Shown here in pieces: positions 35,074 through 42,579 of a DNA stretch of 47,315 bases. This stretch comes from an uncultured Dorea sp. (GTDB lineage: Bacteria; Bacillota; Clostridia; Lachnospirales; Lachnospiraceae), in NCBI GenBank assembly GCA_947063855.1, contig CAMSTW010000017.1, positions 1 through 47,315 of the forward strand, in the 5' to 3' direction. The notes beneath the pieces are model-generated. The model had not been told where the DNA came from and did not search any database. It saw nothing but the letters and a program-made list of their open reading frames with translations. The number at the start of each line of letters is the position of its first letter. The stretch's first letter is position 1. The position numbers were made by a program, and so were the translations under genes.

Positions 35074-36723
35074 TTATCCGAAGAAAAGACGATAGCAGAG
35101 ATACCCTGCCACAAGCGCCGCCACACAGGCGATTCTGGTCAGAAATACCTTCTCCTTATCCTTGCCGGCGTCCCTCTTCATACTCTCAGGTTCCATCAGT
35201 ATCCCCCACGGACTGTGCTTCTGCACATTCAGGGTAATCCCTTTCTTCTCGCTCTCCCCGGCCGTCTTAAGGAAATCCCGCCAGTTACCCTCCAGAAGAC
35301 GCATTCCTCTGATCAGGTCTGCCTTAAGCGACTGGTCCTTAAGCATGGCCTGAAAGAATCCGGCCTGCTCCGAATAAGCCGCCTGCTGCCTGTACGAAGT
35401 ATCGTTCTTCTTCTCTATAAATATCTTGTACGCATATTCCAGGCCGTCCGACACCGCCTTCTGAGGGCTTCCTGTCTTCTCATATGTGTTCGTCGTGTAA
35501 TGATATACCTTATAGACGCCCTTGCGGGTCAGATAATAATCAATCATCTGGTTAACCGCACTCTTCAAAGGCGCCTTCATCCCGCTCCCTCTTCCGGTAT
35601 TCTCCGCGTACATCTGGTTCTTGATGGATGTGATCGCCGCAAGAAGGCCGACCACCTCGTCATTACGCGCACTGATCCCCGGATTCTTGAAGAGGCTGCC
35701 GCTTCCGTTCACATGGGCGGCGAAACGGTTCGCTCCTTCCAGTTCCTTTCCGGTAAAGGTCGTTCTCCCTCCGGTAATCCTGCCGCTTCCGGCATCGCTT
35801 CCCACAGCTCTGCCAAGAGCACTGTTCCTGCGGCTCATCTGAAGCTCACTTGATTGCCTGTGGGCGTCAAACTCCCGGCTCATCCGGACATTCCCGCCCT
35901 TCGTAAGCTGGTAGAGCCTTCCTTCCTCCTCAGAAGCTGCGGACAGACCTCCGGCAGGAACGTTCGATGCAGTCGCAGTATACATACCTTTATTGCCCCT
36001 GCTGCTTCCTGCTCCCTGTCCCTGTGAATCCGGCATGAAATAGCGGGAATTACCCGCAGTATTCATCTTTCCCCTTGTATAAAATCTGTCCGCAGCCCCG
36101 GCAGAGATCGACTTGCCGGTCGTCTGCTTATACACACTGCTCCTGACCAGCTTCAACGTCTCTGTCTGCCCTGTCTCTTCTAATAATTCTAACAGATGAT
36201 TCAGGTCGCTGTCCAGTATAAGATTCAACTTCATGGCCAGAACTTCATCCAGACGCCCCATCTGGACCGTCTGCGCCTCTCCCATCGTATGGATCAGTAC
36301 CGCATCCAGAAGTGCAAGATAGATTCTCGACAGCTCCTCAAGCTGCACCGCCAGCCCCTTATCCCCTGACGGCATCCACGCAAGCAGAGCGTTCCACAGC
36401 TCCTCCTCCATCTCAAGCGTCCACTCTATATCCGCCTCCTTCAGAACCTTCCCTTCTATCCCAAACCATTTGCTCTGTCGGGAAAGTTCAGGCGTATCCC
36501 TCTTCTCATCTATGTCTTCCCGGCTCTCCCTGCGCTCTTCCTTCCTCTCTTCGTGCGCTTTCATGAGCTGTTCCTTCGCCTCCGCCGCATGCTTAGCCGC
36601 TTCCGTGATCAGAACCTGCCCCGCCTCCATCTGTGCACATTTCCTGGCAATCCTGCTGTCCACTGCCGCCGCGGCCGCCTGCGGCGGCAGCGGATTGTTC
36701 CCTGCTTCCTTTATTCTTGACAT
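35074..36723 (-). CDS. Large tail-anchored protein of unknown function (549 aa)
   Basis: Begins with a Pro/Ala tract (NNPLPPQAAAAAVDSRIARK), then a highly charged coiled-coil stretch (about 50-80, HEERKEERRESREDIDEKRD), a helical region (LNHLLELLEETGQTETLKLV), a Ser/Gly/Arg-rich disordered middle (about 215-330), a folded C-terminal part (SAVNQMIDYYLTRKGVYKVY, then TGSPQKAVSDGLEYAYKIF) and a single C-terminal membrane span (about 526-548, TRIACVAALVAGYLCYRLF). No signal peptide, so the bulk faces the cytoplasm. First gene of the operon with the 110-aa protein and the hybrid kinase. No family recognised. An ATAATTAATTAT palindrome (36757-36768) lies upstream. Confidence 0.85.
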   Translation of the reverse strand: MSRIKEAGNNPLPPQAAAAAVDSRIARKCAQMEAGQVLITEAAKHAAEAKEQLMKAHEERKEERRESREDIDEKRDTPELSRQSKWFGIEGKVLKEADIEWTLEMEEELWNALLAWMPSGDKGLAVQLEELSRIYLALLDAVLIHTMGEAQTVQMGRLDEVLAMKLNLILDSDLNHLLELLEETGQTETLKLVRSSVYKQTTGKSISAGAADRFYTRGKMNTAGNSRYFMPDSQGQGAGSSRGNKGMYTATASNVPAGGLSAASEEEGRLYQLTKGGNVRMSREFDAHRQSSELQMSRRNSALGRAVGSDAGSGRITGGRTTFTGKELEGANRFAAHVNGSGSLFKNPGISARNDEVVGLLAAITSIKNQMYAENTGRGSGMKAPLKSAVNQMIDYYLTRKGVYKVYHYTTNTYEKTGSPQKAVSDGLEYAYKIFIEKKNDTSYRQQAAYSEQAGFFQAMLKDQSLKADLIRGMRLLEGNWRDFLKTAGESEKKGITLNVQKHSPWGILMEPESMKRDAGKDKEKVFLTRIACVAALVAGYLCYRLFFG

Positions 36724-36830
36724 CGCACTCTCTCCCTTACATCAGGAACTTTCAGTATAATTAATTATCGGCGGAATCCGGGGATACCGTAACCTCTAAT
36801 CCTCTATTTCCCCAAATATCCTATACGGAC

Positions 36831-36859
36831 TTTACACCAAAATCACTTATTGATATAAT
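36831..36859 (+). promoter_or_regulatory. Sigma-A promoter of the 44-aa gene
   Basis: TTTACA (36831-36836), 17-base spacer, TATAAT (36854-36859). Confidence 0.7.
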
Positions 36860-36903
36860 TAAAACACCAAAGCAAACAGCACTTATGGAAAGCAGGTGAA
36901 AAT

Positions 36904-37038
36904 ATGACAGGCAGAGAAGTCGTTAATTTAATTCGCGCCTTAAGGGCAAAGGGAATGTCAGCGGAAGAAATTCTCGAAATTATTGAAATTGTAGAAAGCC
37001 ATTCTCCGGCAGAAGATGGTAAAAACCAGAATAATTGA
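36904..37038 (+). CDS. 44-aa small protein, function unknown
   Basis: Begins MTGREVVNLIRALRAKG and continues MSAEEILEIIEIVES. Supported by a near-consensus promoter, an AGGTG ribosome binding site and a hairpin directly after the stop. Predicted to be two short helices, the second with an Ile-rich hydrophobic face; no membrane span. It sits alone between the divergent three-gene kinase operon and the convergent hydrolase. Function unknown; its size and helical make-up resemble the 47-aa protein at 7615-7758 without clear sequence identity. Confidence 0.7.
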   Translation: MTGREVVNLIRALRAKGMSAEEILEIIEIVESHSPAEDGKNQNN

Positions 37039-37047
37039 AACTATTCG

Positions 37048-37072
37048 GGCTGCCGCAGATTTTGCGGCAGCC
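37048..37072. terminator. Hairpin between convergent genes
   Basis: GGCTGCCGCA and TGCGGCAGCC, perfect 10-bp stem, 5-nt loop. No strong T tract. Probably shared by the 44-aa gene and the hydrolase gene. Confidence 0.6.
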
Positions 37073-37078
37073 GTAAGG

Positions 37079-38011
37079 TTACTGCCCTTTCAGGCATTTC
37101 TCACACCAGCCGTACAGTTCCTCATAGATCTGGCCGCGGATGGATTCGTTCAGAATCTCATGCCTGCAGCCGTCATACAGCTTAAGCGACACATTCCTAA
37201 GACCTGCTTCCTTATAACGCTCATATACCTTCCGGACATTCCTGCCATAAGCGCCCACCGGATCGTCTGCCCCCGCGGTAAAGAGTATGGGAAGCTCCTT
37301 TGGAATCCTCGCTATGTTCTTCTTCTTGTTCAATGACTTCATGCCTTCAAACATCTGATAATAGCCTCCCAGGGTGAACCGGAACATACACAGCGGATCC
37401 TCCACGTACTTCCTTTGAAGCTCTTTGTCTGACGTAATCCAGTCGCGCCCTGTCTCACTTGGCTCAAACTTCTTGTTGAACCCTCCGAAGCTTAAGTTAT
37501 CAACGAATTTGCTGCGGTATCTCCATCCCTTGAACAACGCGGTCACGCAGCACACCAGCTGTCCCGCCTCGAGCACGAGGAACGGCTGATAGCCTGTCCC
37601 CATGATAACCGCCCCCGCAAGCCCGTCCCCGTACATAGGCAGATACTGGCGCAGAAGGAAGGATCCCATGCTGTGCCCCAACATCATATAAGGGACTCCC
37701 GGATGCTTCTTCGAAGTAATCACCCGCAACTGCTGAATATCTCCGATCACACAGCGGTTCCCGTTCTTCTCGGGAAAATATCCGTAATCCGCTTCTGTGT
37801 TGATTGATTTCCCATGACCCAGGTGGTCATGCGCGACCACATAGATACCGTGTCCGCACATATACTCTGCAAACTCCTGGTAACGTTCGGCGTACTCCAC
37901 CATCCCATGGCAAATCTGGAGTACTCCTCTGATCCTTTCAGCCGGTATCCATTCTATGGCGTGAATCTGTGTCTTCCCATCCCGGGACCGATAATAAAAC
38001 TCCTTCTTCAT
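37079..38011 (-). CDS. Alpha/beta hydrolase, S33/monoacylglycerol lipase-like
   Basis: 310 aa, cytosolic. Nucleophile elbow GHSMGS with Ser114, oxyanion segment LQICHGMVEYAERY, acid Asp in GADDPVG (249/250) and His284 in GCRHEIL complete the triad. The best-known relatives are monoacylglycerol lipases and lysophospholipases (Hydrolase_4 family). Monocistronic by layout: convergent with the 44-aa gene and 114 bases downstream of the citrate synthase stop. Substrate not predictable. Confidence 0.9.
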   Translation of the reverse strand: MKKEFYYRSRDGKTQIHAIEWIPAERIRGVLQICHGMVEYAERYQEFAEYMCGHGIYVVAHDHLGHGKSINTEADYGYFPEKNGNRCVIGDIQQLRVITSKKHPGVPYMMLGHSMGSFLLRQYLPMYGDGLAGAVIMGTGYQPFLVLEAGQLVCCVTALFKGWRYRSKFVDNLSFGGFNKKFEPSETGRDWITSDKELQRKYVEDPLCMFRFTLGGYYQMFEGMKSLNKKKNIARIPKELPILFTAGADDPVGAYGRNVRKVYERYKEAGLRNVSLKLYDGCRHEILNESIRGQIYEELYGWCEKCLKGQ

Positions 38012-38125
38012 CCTGTCTGTCCTTCAATCCTTTAAATATATCTTTCCGCTCTTCCAGCTGCCGCCTGTTTCCCGCTTACACTTCACACCGTCTTGGCGTA
38101 AACACTTTATGTCTTGCATCCGGAA

Positions 38126-39496
38126 CTATCTGTCCTTCATCCTCACATACTCCCTGTGCTCTGCCAGCGGCCTGTACGCAGGACGGATAATCTTATCAAC
38201 ATTCCTAAGCTCCTCCAGACGGTGCGCGCTCCATCCTACGATACGCGCGGCCGCAAAAATCGGCGTATACAATGCCGGCGGAAGATTCAGCATGCTGTAT
38301 ACGAGCCCGCTGTAGAAGTCTACGTTTGCATTCACGCCCTTATAGATCTTGCGCCTCTCTCCGATTACCTTCGGAGCCATATGCTCAACCATCTCATAGA
38401 GCGCGTACTCATCCTCGCAGCCCTTCTCCTGTGCCAGCTGCTTCACAAATCCCTTGAAGATATCTGCTCTGGGGTCGGATACCGAATAGATTGCATGTCC
38501 CATTCCATAGATCAGTCCCTTCTGGTCAAACGCCTTCTTCTCCAGAAGATTACATAAGTACTGACGCACCTCGTCCTCATCCTTCCAGTCCCTGACCACC
38601 TTCTTCATATCCTCGAACATCTGCGTCACCTTAATATTGGCTCCGCCATGCTTCGGCCCCTTAAGGGATGCCAGCGCCGCGGCAATCGTCGAGTAAGTAT
38701 CCGTCCCGGAGGAGGTCACCACATGCGTCGTGAACGTTGAATTATTACCGCCGCCATGATCCATGTGAAGCACAAGCGCCATATCAAGGATCTTCGCTTC
38801 CAGTTCCGTATACTTACGGTCCTCACGGAGCATCATCAGAATATTCTCTGCTGTTGACAGCTCCGGCGACGGCGCATAGATGAACATATCCTCACCCAGA
38901 CGATAGTTGTAAGCGTGATACCCGTATACCATCATCATCGGAAATTCACTGATCAGGTTCAGGCACTGGCGCAGTACATTCGGAATCGAAGTATCGTCAG
39001 CCTTATCGTCATAAGAATACAGATTCAGAATCGAACGCGACAGCATGATCATCACATCCCGGCTTGGCGCCTTCATGATCACATCCCGCACGAAAGTCGG
39101 CGGCAATGTACGCCTCTCGACCAGCGTATCATGGAATACGGCCAGTTCCTTATCCGTAGGCAGCTCACCAAACAGCAGAAGATATGCAATCTCTTCAAAC
39201 CCGAAATGCTTGTCGTCAAGGAATCCCTTCACCAGATCCTTAATATTATATCCCCGGTAGTACAGATTACCCTCACAGGGAACCTCTTCCCCGTTCACCA
39301 GCTTCTTCGCACATACGTCGGAAATATTCGTCAGTCCTGCAAGCACGCCCTTCCCGTTGAGATCCCTAAGCCCTCTCTTGACCTCATACCTTGTATACAG
39401 TTCCTTGTCGATCGCGTTATTCTGCGCGCACAAGCCGGCAAAATGCTCAATCTCCGGCGTGATCTCGAACAATGAAAACTCCTTCTTATTCTCCAT
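38126..39496 (-). CDS. gltA: Citrate synthase
   Basis: 456 aa from the ATG at 39496, preceded by AAAGGGGAAG; the frame stays open 15 codons further upstream without a better site. Condenses acetyl-CoA with oxaloacetate, in such anaerobes feeding glutamate synthesis. Conserved segments include ITNISDVCAKK, MDHGGGNNSTFTTHV, LKGPKHGGANIKV and GMGHAIYSVSDPRA with the catalytic His and Asp. It stands alone, without aconitase or isocitrate dehydrogenase beside it. A 580-base gap upstream (39497-40079) holds copy D of the dispersed element, hairpins and tandem repeats. Confidence 0.95.
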   Translation of the reverse strand: MENKKEFSLFEITPEIEHFAGLCAQNNAIDKELYTRYEVKRGLRDLNGKGVLAGLTNISDVCAKKLVNGEEVPCEGNLYYRGYNIKDLVKGFLDDKHFGFEEIAYLLLFGELPTDKELAVFHDTLVERRTLPPTFVRDVIMKAPSRDVMIMLSRSILNLYSYDDKADDTSIPNVLRQCLNLISEFPMMMVYGYHAYNYRLGEDMFIYAPSPELSTAENILMMLREDRKYTELEAKILDMALVLHMDHGGGNNSTFTTHVVTSSGTDTYSTIAAALASLKGPKHGGANIKVTQMFEDMKKVVRDWKDEDEVRQYLCNLLEKKAFDQKGLIYGMGHAIYSVSDPRADIFKGFVKQLAQEKGCEDEYALYEMVEHMAPKVIGERRKIYKGVNANVDFYSGLVYSMLNLPPALYTPIFAAARIVGWSAHRLEELRNVDKIIRPAYRPLAEHREYVRMKDR

Positions 39497-39640
39497 ATTC
39501 GCTTCCCCTTTCTGCTGCTTCGGAAAAGATGATACAGGCAAATACTCTGCCGTCCCTCCTCCTTCACAGACTGCTACGTCGTTATCAGTTGCTATCTATC
39601 ATAACCGGCCGGCCCGCCTCTGTACTGACACCTGTCCATC

Positions 39641-39735
39641 CATCCGGCAGGCTGTCTGAAAACTCATTTTCACAGCCTGCACACTCTGTTTTGCAGGATA
39701 ATCCTCCCCAAAATCAATCGATGCAGCCCATATAC
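39641..39735. repeat. Dispersed intergenic element, copy D
   Basis: GCAGGCTGT and ACAGCCTGC (39647-39655, 39672-39680) with inner GAAAA/TTTTC form a hairpin; TTTTGCAGGATAATC and ATCAATCGATGCAGCCC follow, which are the reverse complement of copy A motifs. Confidence 0.6.
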
Positions 39736-39808
39736 CATACATAAAATATCCTATGCTTCTATACAGCCGTCGGGCTCATATACCTGATATCTGGATATAT
39801 ACTCAGCA

Positions 39809-39833
39809 TATCCAAATACGGCATATTTGGATA
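39809..39833. other. Perfect inverted repeat TATCCAAATA-cggca-TATTTGGATA
   Basis: 10-bp arms, 5-nt loop, in the gap between ksgA and citrate synthase. Could be an operator or a weak terminator; no T tract. Confidence 0.4.
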
Positions 39834-39944
39834 CAAGCTTGTCAGTATCCCGGGCACAGGCCAGATTATTGTTCTCTTACATTCTCTTGAAACACCGGCT
39901 CAAGCCGGATTATGGTTCTATCTCTTACATTCTCCGGACACGTC

Positions 39945-40109
39945 TGGTCATCGTCTGCCAGCCAGCGAATTACTCAGGTGCTTTGTTCTTTTCATCCTCA
40001 TACACAATCTTGATCATTGTCTGCCAGCCAGCGAATTACTCAGGTGCTTCGTTCTTTTCATCCTCATACACAATCTTGGTCATCGTCTGCGGGCCAGTGA
40101 ATTACTCAG
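39945..40109. repeat. 66-bp tandem repeat overlapping the ksgA 3' end
   Basis: GTCTGC anchors recur at 39953, 40019 and 40085, exactly 66 bp apart, with nearly identical units (two full, one partial). The unit nearest ksgA includes its last codons and stop. On the minus strand each unit holds a 15-codon frame: MTKIVYEDEKNEAPE (40083-40036), whose ATG overlaps the ksgA TGA, and MIKIVYEDEKNKAPE (40017-39970). Confidence 0.85.
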
Positions 40110-40952
40110 CCTGGCGAACTCCTCAAGTGTCAGAGATTCCCCCCTTACACTGTCTCCCTTCCCAAGCTGTTCGACCGCTTCCAGAATCACATCCTTTGGA
40201 AATGTAATCTTGTCCGAATTATTCAGGCCGTTCGCAAGCGTCTTCCTCCTCTGGTTAAACGACGCCCGTATGATATCGAACATCAGCCGTTCATCCTCCA
40301 CTTCCACCGGAGGATGCGCATGACAGGTCAGCCGGATCACCGCCGAACCAACCTTAGGCCTTGGCATGAAACAGTTAGGTGGCACATTCGCCACGATATA
40401 GGGCTTTGCATAATACTGCACGGCCAGCGACAGCGCGCCGTAGTCTTTATTCCCCGGACCGGTCTGCATCCGGTCGGCCACTTCCTTCTGCACCATGACC
40501 GTGATGCTCGTGAGCGGCACATGCTCCTCGAATAATCCCATGATGATCGGAGTCGTGATATAATACGGCAGATTGGCCACGACCTTCACGGGCTTCCCCC
40601 CATTCTCTTCTGCTACAAGCCCCCGGATATCCAGCTTCAGCACATCTTCGTTGATGACGCTTACATTCTCATAACTGCCCAGTGTATCCTCTAATATGGG
40701 GATAAGATTCTTATCAATCTCAACGGCAACGACCTTTCCTGCCGCCTCCGCAAGGAACTGGGTCATCGTCCCTATCCCCGGCCCGATCTCCAGCACCATA
40801 TCTTCCTTATTGATATCTGCCGCCCGGATAATCTTGTCTAATACGTGGGTATCAATCAGAAAATTCTGACCAAACTTCTTCTGAAATGAAAAGTTGTACT
40901 TTTGCAGAATCTCTATGGTATTCTGCGGAATTCCTAAGACAGGTCTGTTCAT
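40080..40952 (-). CDS. ksgA: 16S rRNA dimethyladenosine transferase KsgA/RsmA
   Basis: 290 aa. Dimethylates two adjacent adenosines near the 3' end of 16S rRNA in late small-subunit assembly. N-terminal FSFQKKFGQNFLID, SAM-binding LEIGPGIGTMTQFL, catalytic NLPYYITTPI (NLPY), and the C-terminal FNQRRKTLANGL helix. The coding end is embedded in a 66-bp tandem repeat, so its last residues (LSNSLARRR) could vary between strains. A TATAAT-type -10 lies near 40983-40988 on the minus strand; it is divergent from nagZ. Confidence 0.96.
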   Translation of the reverse strand: MNRPVLGIPQNTIEILQKYNFSFQKKFGQNFLIDTHVLDKIIRAADINKEDMVLEIGPGIGTMTQFLAEAAGKVVAVEIDKNLIPILEDTLGSYENVSVINEDVLKLDIRGLVAEENGGKPVKVVANLPYYITTPIIMGLFEEHVPLTSITVMVQKEVADRMQTGPGNKDYGALSLAVQYYAKPYIVANVPPNCFMPRPKVGSAVIRLTCHAHPPVEVEDERLMFDIIRASFNQRRKTLANGLNNSDKITFPKDVILEAVEQLGKGDSVRGESLTLEEFARLSNSLARRR

Positions 40953-41108
40953 ATGTATCTCCCGAATTGTGATAATAAGTAGTATTATACAATATTTTCA
41001 CTCATTTTGATATATCAAAACCATTAAATAATCATTAACTAATCATTAATTTTCAAAAGAATAACTTCTTTCCTGTGTTTTTGTCGGTAATTGTGACGCA
41101 TGGCATGC

Positions 41109-41114
41109 TATAAT
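41109..41114 (+). promoter_or_regulatory. Extended -10 promoter of nagZ
   Basis: TGCTATAAT (41106-41114, TG-n-TATAAT) 45 bases before the nagZ ATG; no clear -35. Confidence 0.5.
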
Positions 41115-41153
41115 ATCCGAAAAATATTTATCTCCGGGAGGACATATGAAACT

Positions 41154-42437
41154 ATGATAATGAAAATGAAAAACCTGTTTCCCGCCGCTGCCATTATCGG
41201 ACTGCTTCTTATCGGCGGGTGCGGCGCCGCAGACCAGGCCCCAAAGGACGATTCCATTCAAAAAGAAGGCACCTCATCAAATTCCGATACGGACAATCCT
41301 GACATTACGGCTGATTCTGATACGGGCAATCCTGATCCTACGGCTGATTCCCATACGGACAATAGCGATATTACGGCTGATTCCACGTCAGATACATCTG
41401 TGGAACGTAAGGTACAGGACACTCTTCTGTCCATGACCACAGAGGAAAAGGTCTGCCAGATGTTCATGGTGACGCCGGAACAGCTGACCCACGTGAACGC
41501 CGTCATCCAGGCGGGTGAAACCACGAAAAACGCGCTTAACCAATATCCGGTAGGCGGCATCATCTATTTCAAGGACAACATTATCGATCCACAGCAGATT
41601 ACGACTATGATTGCAAATTCACAGTCCTACTCCAAATATCCGCTTTTCATCGGCGTGGATGAGGAAGGCGGAAGCCGGGTGGCCAGAATTGCCAACAATG
41701 CGAACTTCTCTGTTGAAAAACTGCCGGATATGCGGGTCATCGGCGATTCCGGGAATTCTGACGAAGCCTACCGGGCCGGTCAGGTACTTGGAGATTACCT
41801 CCATGCACTTGGATTCAACATGGACTTTGCACCCATCGCAGATGTCCTGACCAATCCCGAAAACACGGCGATCGGCGCGCGCTCCTTCGGACCGGATGCG
41901 GCCGTCGACGCACAGATGACCGCCCGGGTAGTCCAGGGACTTCAGGAAAAGGGGGTAAGTTCCGTACTCAAGCATTTCCCCGGACACGGCGGTACAACCG
42001 GAGACAGCCATGACAGCGCCGTGGAAAATACCAGTACGCTGGAACAGCTTAACAGCACAGAGTTTCAGCCCTTCATCTCCGGGATACAGGCGGGAGCGGA
42101 CTGTGTAATGGCCGGTCATATCGCGCTCCCGGCGGTTACCGGCGATTCCGTTCCCGCCACATTATCCCCCGGGATTATTACAGATATCCTGAGAGGCTCC
42201 CTTGGCTTCGACGGGATTGTCATCACGGATTCCATGCAGATGGGCGCCGTCACCAATTATTATTCCCCCGGCGACGCCGCTGTGAAGGCCGTTCAGGCGG
42301 GCGTGGATATCATCCTGATGCCGCAGGATTTCGAACAGGCATATGAGAGTCTCCTGAATGCTGTGCGAAGCGGCCAGATTACTGAAGAGCGGATCAACGA
42401 ATCTGTATCACGGATCCTGCGTTGTAAATTTCGTTGA
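41154..42437 (+). CDS. nagZ: GH3 beta-N-acetylhexosaminidase, lipoprotein NagZ type
   Basis: 428 aa from the ATG at 41154, 12 bases after GGGAGG; ATG at 41160 is an alternative. A lipobox LIGGC anchors it outside the membrane. A linker made of three 11-residue repeats (SDTDNPDITAD-like) spaces the enzyme from the membrane. The GH3 domain has the NagZ signature KHFPGHGGTTGDSHDS (catalytic Asp284-His286 pair) and the nucleophile Asp359 in VITDSMQMGA. It releases GlcNAc from muropeptides or related glycans. The 3' end, including the stop, is duplicated downstream. Confidence 0.93.
   Translation: MIMKMKNLFPAAAIIGLLLIGGCGAADQAPKDDSIQKEGTSSNSDTDNPDITADSDTGNPDPTADSHTDNSDITADSTSDTSVERKVQDTLLSMTTEEKVCQMFMVTPEQLTHVNAVIQAGETTKNALNQYPVGGIIYFKDNIIDPQQITTMIANSQSYSKYPLFIGVDEEGGSRVARIANNANFSVEKLPDMRVIGDSGNSDEAYRAGQVLGDYLHALGFNMDFAPIADVLTNPENTAIGARSFGPDAAVDAQMTARVVQGLQEKGVSSVLKHFPGHGGTTGDSHDSAVENTSTLEQLNSTEFQPFISGIQAGADCVMAGHIALPAVTGDSVPATLSPGIITDILRGSLGFDGIVITDSMQMGAVTNYYSPGDAAVKAVQAGVDIILMPQDFEQAYESLLNAVRSGQITEERINESVSRILRCKFR
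41283..41381 (+). repeat. Three in-frame 33-bp repeats in nagZ linker
   Basis: Exactly 99 bases encoding SDTDNPDITAD, SDTGNPDPTAD and SHTDNSDITAD. Copy number may vary and would change linker length. Confidence 0.85.
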
Positions 42438-42483
42438 ATAATTCTGTATCACGGATCCTGCGTTGTAAATTTCGTTGAATGAT
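42402..42483 (+). repeat. 41-bp tandem duplication of the nagZ 3' end
   Basis: Units 42402-42442 and 42443-42483 differ at one base. The first contains the final codons and TGA of nagZ; the second is out of frame and non-coding. Confidence 0.9.
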
Positions 42484-42548
42484 AGTGATCGAACTAATAA
42501 GCTGTGAAATTACGCACATTTTGACCGGAATCATATATTATATATTGA

Positions 42549-42557
42549 CATAAACTA
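42549..42557 (+). promoter_or_regulatory. Possible mother-cell sporulation (sigma-E/K) -10 element
   Basis: CATAAACTA fits the CATAnnnTA form of sigma-E/K -10 boxes, with an ATCATAT-like -35 about 12 bases upstream. No sigma-A promoter is evident. Consistent with the spore-type protein downstream. Confidence 0.35.
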
Positions 42558-42579
42558 TTATAAAGGAGAATCCACCCAT

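Noticed and set aside
39497..39541. Upstream start for citrate synthase
   Set aside because: No RBS; the extension encodes the AAAGGGGAAG that serves the ATG at 39496.
39945..40109. CRISPR-like repeat array
   Set aside because: Units are 66 bp, contiguous and nearly identical throughout, with no unique spacers and no cas genes.
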